Source of the DNA: Acidobacteriaceae bacterium
GTDB lineage: Bacteria; Acidobacteriota; Terriglobia; Terriglobales; Acidobacteriaceae
Length of the DNA stretch: 7,057 bases
NCBI GenBank assembly: GCA_003132825.1
Contig: PKYX01000104.1
Location: forward strand, 14,041-21,097
Direction: 5' to 3'
The position numbers and the translations under genes are program-made. Positions 5,306 through 7,057 of the stretch are shown here, one piece after another; position 1 is the first letter of the stretch, and each line of letters opens with the position of its first letter. Below the pieces are notes generated by a model. That model saw nothing but the letters and a program-made list of their open reading frames with translations, ran no database searches and had not been told where the DNA came from.

Positions 5306-6130
5306 ATGCGTCTGGCTGCTTGGTTGGTCTTTGTATTGGTTCTTGCCGGAATGGGGAACGCGCAGGAGATGGTGCCCGATTATCGCAATCCAAGCCTGCC
5401 GATCGAATAGCGTACGGCCGACTTGTTGTCACGGATGACGCGCGAAGAAAAGGTCGATCAGTTGGCGCCGGGACGCTCCCGCGCGGCGCTCGAAAAAGAC
5501 GATCTTGCTGATCAATGGACCTCCGTTGTCGATCAACTACGTGGAGGAGCACGTCCCGGCCATCCTCGAAGGCTGGCATCTAGGGGAACAGCGAGGAGTC
5601 GCGGCGGCCCATGTGTTGTTTGGAGACGTAAATCCAGGGGGGGGAACTGCCCATCACGTTTCCGCGTTCGGTGGGCGAGTTGCCGGATTACTACAATCAC
5701 AAGCCTTCCGCCAACCGCAGTTATCTGTTTGCGGGACGGCAGCCGCTATTCCCCTTCGGACTCAGCTATACGACGTTTCATTTCGATAACCTTCGGGGTC
5801 GAGCCGGAAACGACTGGAACCGGCGGCAATGCCACCGTCCGGGTGGATGTGACCAACACGGGGACGCAGGAAGGCGATGAAGTGGCGGAGTTGTATATTC
5901 ATCAGCGCCTGGCCTCGGTCACGAGCCCTGTCGAGGAGTTGAGAGGGCTTCGCCGGGTGAAACTGAAGCCCGGAGAGAAGACCATGGTCGAATTCCCGCT
6001 CACCCCCGATGCGTTGTCGTTGCTCGACCTCAACATGAACCGGGTGGTCGAGCCGGGAACATTCGACTTGATGGTCGGTCCGAGTTCCGCCCAGACCGAG
6101 ACTGTCCCGCTGCAAGTGGTCAGCCGCTAG
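5306..6130 (+). pseudogene. GH3 beta-glucosidase/beta-xylosidase remnant, internally deleted
   Basis: Pieces of one secreted GH3 glycosidase lie in order but in three frames. From ATG 5306 a signal peptide (MRLAAWLVFVLVLAGMGNAQ) leads into DYRNPSLPIE. An in-frame TAG follows at 5408-5410 where relatives usually have Gln. The same frame then continues RTADLLSRMTREEKVDQL, the normal GH3 opening. At about 5463-5495 it jumps to KKTILLINGPPLSINYVEEH in another frame, which belongs to the second GH3 domain. By family comparison about 450-500 residues are missing, including the whole catalytic barrel and its nucleophile Asp. A +1 shift in a run of eight G (5637-5644) leads to LPITFPRSVGELPDYYNHK. 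PFGLSYTTF there lacks two residues of the usual PFGYGLSYTTF. A second +1 in GGGG (5795-5798) restores VEPETTGTGGNATV and the C-terminal fibronectin-III-like domain, ending with TAG at 6130. Active enzyme cannot be made. Its position beside xylBA suggests a former xyloside- or glucoside-cleaving role. Confidence 0.9.
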
Positions 6131-6146
6131 TTGCCGGACCGGTTCT

Positions 6147-7057
6147 TCAGTCGGACCAGCGTTGCGGCGTGCGATCCCAGCGGTGCGCCTTGAGGGCTTC
6201 GAGCACGGCCGGATCGAGCGGGCCAGCATCGCTGGCTGCGATGTTCTGCGTAACGTGGTCCGGTTTCCTCATGCCCACGATGGTCGTGCTCACCGCCGGG
6301 TTTGAGAGGATGAACCGCAGGGCCGCCTGCGGCATGCTCAAGGACGGGGGCAGAGCGTTCCGCAATTTCTCCACCCGCGCCAGGGTTTTCGGCAGATTGT
6401 CGGGACCGAAATACTTGGAGCGCCAATCGCTCCCCGGGAACTTTGTTTCAGGCGTCATTTTCCCTCCCAGGCTGCCTTCGTCGAGCGGCACCCGGGCGAT
6501 GACGCCAATGTTGAGCTCCCGGCAAACCGGAAACAACTCGTTCTCCGGATTCTGATCAAAGATGTTGTAGATGACCTGGACCACATCGACCAGTCCGCTA
6601 CGCAGGGCCCGGATGCCGTTCTCCGGTTGCCAGCGATTGAGGCTGAGTCCGAAGAAGCGAATGGTCCCGTCGCGCTTGAGCTTCTCCACGGTCTGGCGAA
6701 ATTCTGGTTCGTCGGTCCAGCTATCTTCCCAGACGTGAAACTGCAGGAGGTCGATCGATTCGACTCCCAGCTTGCCGCGGATGAGGCTGGCGTACTTAAG
6801 AACGTGCGCGGCGGGGAAGACGTCGCTGTACCGGTCCTTCGGAGAGGCCGGCCATTTCGAGTTCATCGGCGGGATCTTGGATGCGGCCGCTAGGCGCTTC
6901 CCTTTGTTCCCGGCCAGGATCTGCCCCAGCAAGGCATCGCTTTTTCCATCGCCATAGGCCCAGGCAGTATCGAAAAAATTGCAGCCAAGATCGACGGCAC
7001 TCTGCAAGGCTCGCAGGGATTCCCGATCCTCGGAACCGCTCCAGCCGCTCATGCCCC
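6147..7057 (-). CDS. Aldo/keto reductase, N-terminus beyond right edge
   Basis: This is an NADPH-dependent oxidoreductase of the aldo/keto reductase TIM-barrel superfamily. These enzymes usually reduce aldehydes or ketones, or oxidise sugars, in the cytoplasm. The catalytic tetrad is complete. Counting from the Met at 7052, Asp28 and Tyr33 lie in FFDTAWAYG, Lys59 in AAASKIPP and His106 in LLQFHVWED. Later elements include VQVIYNIFDQNPENELFP and the cofactor-binding region ending STTIVGMRKPDHVTQN. A Met codon occurs at 7052, but the frame stays open to the window edge (a Gly codon precedes it). Relatives carry about 20-30 more residues containing the first strand and a GxGMWGMSGW-like stretch. 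I therefore treat this as a truncated gene, not as a start at 7052. The substrate cannot be told from sequence. It converges on the GH3 remnant with a 16-nt gap and need not be functionally linked to xylose use. Confidence 0.93.
   Translation of the reverse strand, partial: GMSGWSGSEDRESLRALQSAVDLGCNFFDTAWAYGDGKSDALLGQILAGNKGKRLAAASKIPPMNSKWPASPKDRYSDVFPAAHVLKYASLIRGKLGVESIDLLQFHVWEDSWTDEPEFRQTVEKLKRDGTIRFFGLSLNRWQPENGIRALRSGLVDVVQVIYNIFDQNPENELFPVCRELNIGVIARVPLDEGSLGGKMTPETKFPGSDWRSKYFGPDNLPKTLARVEKLRNALPPSLSMPQAALRFILSNPAVSTTIVGMRKPDHVTQNIAASDAGPLDPAVLEALKAHRWDRTPQRWSD

Noticed and set aside
5091..5579. Minus-strand open frame of 162 codons upstream of xylB
   Set aside because: It covers the tandem repeat and the antisense of the GH3 remnant, has no ribosome binding site and low-complexity Arg-rich content.
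5423..6130. Reading 5423-6130 as one intact 235-residue protein
   Set aside because: The first and last parts are GH3-like, but the middle (about 5495-5795) is out-of-frame translation of GH3 sequence that makes sense only in the other two frames. It is a pseudogene, not a novel fusion protein.
6147..7052. Taking ATG 7052 as the true start of the aldo/keto reductase
   Set aside because: The frame remains open to the edge, no ribosome site can be seen, and family members have an additional N-terminal strand before this point.

Overview
The window is about 60% GC and densely packed. It most resembles a soil acidobacterium (Terriglobia/Koribacter-like). This is an inference from a small PEP-CTERM protein behind a sigma-54-like promoter, a hemE-hemH pair, an actinobacterial-type class I xylose isomerase and GH3 glycosidase remains. 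No rRNA or marker gene is present, so the taxonomy stays tentative.

Layout, left to right. (1) 1-1127, minus strand: hemE (uroporphyrinogen decarboxylase) reads into the first codons of hemH (ferrochelatase), which runs off the left edge. The hemH ribosome binding site overlaps the hemE stop codon. (2) 1128-1472: divergent intergenic region with inverted repeats and a good sigma-54 (-24/-12) match at 1386-1401. It serves a 91-residue PEP-CTERM exported protein at 1473-1748. (3) 1749-1895: two GC-rich hairpins, then a long imperfect hairpin (1829-1895) of about 27 base pairs. Its right arm contains the Shine-Dalgarno sequence of an unrecognised 74-residue protein (1896-2120). (4) 2190-4915, minus strand: a xylose operon in the order xylB (xylulokinase) then xylA (xylose isomerase), together converting D-xylose to xylulose 5-phosphate. 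The conserved XylB N-terminus is encoded but has no ATG/GTG/TTG. The best start is an ATC codon at 4915. (5) 4916-5305: intergenic region with a 22-bp LacI-type palindromic operator (4957-4978), a hairpin and a 14-bp tandem repeat. (6) 5306-6130, plus strand: a wrecked GH3 beta-glucosidase/beta-xylosidase gene. It keeps the secretion signal, a short N-terminal piece and the C-terminal domains, but has lost the catalytic barrel and carries a stop codon and two +1 G frameshifts. (7) 6147-7057, minus strand: an aldo/keto reductase cut off by the right edge.

How the parts fit: xylA, xylB and the divergent GH3 gene probably once formed a xylan or xyloside utilisation locus. An exported GH3 enzyme would have released sugar and XylA/XylB would have fed it to the pentose phosphate pathway under a LacI-family repressor. 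The enzyme arm is now dead while the intracellular arm looks intact, apart from the odd xylB start. I see no phage, transposon, CRISPR or defence genes. The most unusual items are the Shine-Dalgarno-containing long hairpin, the non-canonical xylB start, the tiny sigma-54-linked PEP-CTERM protein and the internally deleted GH3 gene.
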